Source: Glandiceps talaboti
Lineage: Eukaryota > Hemichordata > Enteropneusta > Spengelidae
Direction of reading: 5' to 3'
Length of the DNA: 64,000 nucleotides
Assembly: GCF_964340395.1 (NCBI RefSeq)
Contig: NC_135549.1
Coordinates: 23,389,842 to 23,453,841 of the forward strand
Below are positions 61,562 through 64,000 of the stretch, in pieces; position 1 is the first letter of the stretch; every line of letters starts with the position of its first letter. Both the position numbers and the translations under genes were made by a program. Under the pieces are notes generated by a model, which had not been told where the DNA came from, did not search any database, and was given only the letters and a program-made list of their open reading frames with translations.

Positions 61562-61683
61562 CTTACAAGAGGTGGCACAATTAGCCACTGTATCGGTAGT
61601 AGAGTCTGGCTTTATACATTCTCCACCGAATTCGGTTCCAACAAAATTAGTACAGGAGTAACATTGTATTGATACAGCATTGT
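61562..61683 (-). CDS. Ly6/uPAR-like gene (right copy), exon 2
   Basis: Exact inverted counterpart of 60020-60141 with the same acceptor, donor and IQCYSC...CATSCK protein. Points leftward toward the spacer. Confidence 0.72.
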
Positions 61684-62358
61684 CTGCGAGTAATCAAAGT
61701 GAGAGAAATATTTGTATATCACTCAATATTATAATTTACTAAAAGCAATGTGTAACATTCTCGTGAGTACTAAAATTGTAACCAATGCACACAGCATTAT
61801 TTGATAAAATGACAGCTTTCGACTGAGTGCAAACTTTTAGTCTTGTTCACGCGGTGATAGATGGCGCTGTTTATGATCATGTACAAAGGAGACGTAGAGT
61901 CAATACATTATCACATTTTTAATCCAACCCCTCTAACACAATCTCTCTAAAATACACATTCCCTATCCCTGATATACTTGCCCCTAGTACGACCAGTATT
62001 TATACTTGCAGCAATAGGACAGCGCACCAAGTACTAGCTGACAGACAACATGTGCAATGGGAAGGCCTGTCACAGGGCTGCAGTGGAACGGATTAAAATT
62101 GGGATGAGTTGTGAACATTATACAATTGTAAATTGAAGGGACGAGTTTAATTAGGATGATTTTAAATAGGGACGATTGATCATCACCGGGGTACCAACAC
62201 TGGCATTTTAAGTCTTACCAATTAAACGCCGGGCAACTACCATAACTGACATTTACAAATAGAAATGGGAACCAGAAATAGTACGTACTTGCTTGCTTGC
62301 TTGCTTCCTTACTTACTCCCTTCCTTCCTTCCTTATGGATGGAAAGTGCAGCCAGCTC

Positions 62359-62728
62359 TGACACTCAAAATAAGTATACACAGGGCAGCCAGCACTGTAC
62401 TCCCCAATAAAAGGGCTGCCTGCACCGATACTCACTAATAAGAGGGCAGCTAGCACTGATACTCACTACCGAAAGGGGCAGCCAGCACTGATACTCACCA
62501 ACAAAAGGGCAGCCGGCTCTGACATATACTGATGGTCAGTAAAAAGCGCACTGCTACTAAAATATAATTATCATTGATATTTATAAATAGGATGACTTGC
62601 ATGGATACTGATGGAGACAGGATAGCCAGCACCACTATGTACTGATCAGAGGGCAGTGCTAACAATTGTACTTACCAATGGAATTTCATGGAACAACTAG
62701 GACTGCTACTTACCAATGGAGAGGGCAA
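62359..62728. repeat. Donor-derived minisatellite (right arm)
   Basis: Inverted counterpart of 58977-59345. Confidence 0.7.
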
Positions 62729-62762
62729 TAAAAAACAACAACATGACAGTCCACTTCAACAT
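62714..62762 (-). CDS. Ly6/uPAR-like gene (right copy), exon 1: signal peptide
   Basis: Inverted counterpart of 58943-58991 (MLKWTVMLLFFIALSI, donor GTAAGT). The two genes are convergent, with both 3' ends meeting in the spacer. Confidence 0.75.
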
Positions 62763-63754
62763 CTTGCTAAATATACGTATTTACCTGAAATTAGGAATTA
62801 GATGGAATGTAAGAACATATTTAATATGGCATGCCTTTCCTTCTAAGCTATAATTGTCAAATATTTACACATGTGAGGGTTAAATCGGAAAGTGTGGTCT
62901 TTTCTGGGTGGGTACCACTTTTACTTTGGTCATTGGGTTGGGGGGAAGGGCCTGAGGACAGTTTGAGAAAATCCATGATGTTTAACACCTGCAAGTCAGT
63001 TAAAAATGACCGTCCACTAAAGGCAAACAGTTACGAATTCGCCAAAACGTTGACATATTTGTTTGCTACACAGCCAGCATGCATCATACGATATCCAAGA
63101 TGCAACTGTTCGTAATACTAGTGTCACCTTTAATTTGTATGTCTTTTGTAGTACCATAAAGAATTTAAGCAGGACCTACTTCGCAAAGCTACTATCAATG
63201 TACAGGTTGTTTACGAGGTAACATTACAAGAACGTACTATCATGGCTAACTTTGTCTTTATGTATGATTACGTGTACATATATCACCATGTTACTGACGC
63301 GTGACACTTGGTTTTCGCGTTGGCATTATACGTCCATGCTACGTCAATAAGCAGGACTTTTATGATGTGGTAGTAAGCCTACCTCTATAACATATAATAT
63401 GCAGGCGTACTTAGCAATTACCATATTACAGAATACAAGATGAGCCTAACAAACATAATACAACATAAACTTCTCATTACAATCCAAGTTTTAGGTTGGC
63501 TGTGATCCTGTGACTGTAATTACACAGTTACCATGTCTGAGCTTGCGCATATATACTATCTTCTAATCCAACTTATTTGTTTTTAAGGAGCAATGTTGCC
63601 TGATGTTGTGTTAGTAACAGCGTCATAGTCACGTTGCTGTGCAACAAATGAACCGCAAACAAACCGCAAGAATACACAATAATATGAACGATATTTTCTT
63701 CGCCAAAATCTTGATCGGAAGATCAAGAAGGAACTACATGTCATATATTTTATT

Positions 63755-64000
63755 TGTATGGAAAGTACAATCTATATGTAGTACTGTAACAGTGTAAATG
63801 AGCAATGTTGCCTGTTTTGTTGTCAGTAACAGCGTCATAGTCACGTTGCTATGCAACAAACAAACTGTAAACAAATCATGCATTACGGAGTCGGAATGAA
63901 ATACGATGATCGCGAATCAAGGAACCAAAAGTAGTTATGAAAGTAAGTCTTTTTAAGAGCAACACTGAATTCATGGATGAAACTGACTCTCCTGTTTCAT
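63755..64000. other. Right end of window
   Basis: Contains the second copy of the ~80-bp GAGCAATGTTGCCTG repeat (63799-63880); nothing else recognised. Confidence 0.5.

Larger units (their letters stand above)
61198..63754. repeat. Large inverted repeat, right arm
   Basis: Reverse complement of 57956-60505; see that entry. Just outside, GAGCAATGTTGCCTG...GTAACAGCGTCATAGTCACG from the arm (about 63590) recurs as a direct repeat at about 63799. Confidence 0.93.

Overview
This is a 64 kb piece of an animal nuclear genome. The coding sequence is split into short exons with GT-AG introns of 1-4 kb. The exons encode extracellular modules (Ig, EGF-like, Ly6/uPAR-like) behind signal-peptide exons. 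The rest is AT-rich and crowded with microsatellites (TA, CA, GA, TATG, CAA), short inverted-repeat elements and a 5'-truncated LINE. This suits a marine invertebrate (lophotrochozoan or invertebrate deuterostome). I cannot name the species, and there is nothing prokaryotic here.

Layout from the left. Positions 1-3483 (- strand) hold the first two coding exons of an immunoglobulin-domain protein that runs off the left edge. Positions 4279-12785 and 12786-21037 are two direct copies of an ~8.3-8.5 kb segment. Each copy carries, on the - strand, a terminal exon for a PPxY-bearing cytoplasmic tail. On the + strand each carries remains of a small unrecognised gene with related promoters, a truncated LINE, hairpin MITEs and a TATCACACGAGACATGTCAT-type repeat field. 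Positions 20287-22808 (- strand) give EGF, transmembrane and tail exons of one receptor-like gene. Positions 29479-42645 (- strand) give a complete five-exon paralogue: signal peptide, two EGF-like domains, transmembrane helix and a long tail with two PPxY motifs. All internal introns of both genes are phase 1.

Positions 42.7-57.9 kb contain no convincing coding exon. They hold repeats, including a perfect 35-bp-arm hairpin, a ~570-bp tandem duplication, a perfect (GA)n of about 215 bp, and several non-autonomous transposon-like elements. There are also two CpG-rich patches that could hold an upstream promoter. Positions 57956-63754 are a large inverted repeat with ~2.55 kb arms and a ~690 bp spacer. 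Each arm carries the first two coding exons of a Ly6/uPAR-like (three-finger) protein, so the two copies converge on the spacer.

The best candidate for something undescribed is the EGF/TM/PPxY family. The sequence suggests small single-pass receptors or membrane ligands whose conserved tails could recruit WW-domain proteins such as Nedd4-type ubiquitin ligases. A local duplication adds a second tail exon for the smaller gene, in which the first PPxY has become HPKY. The inverted Ly6-like pair is the second point of interest: it includes a minisatellite made of repeated splice-donor-like units.
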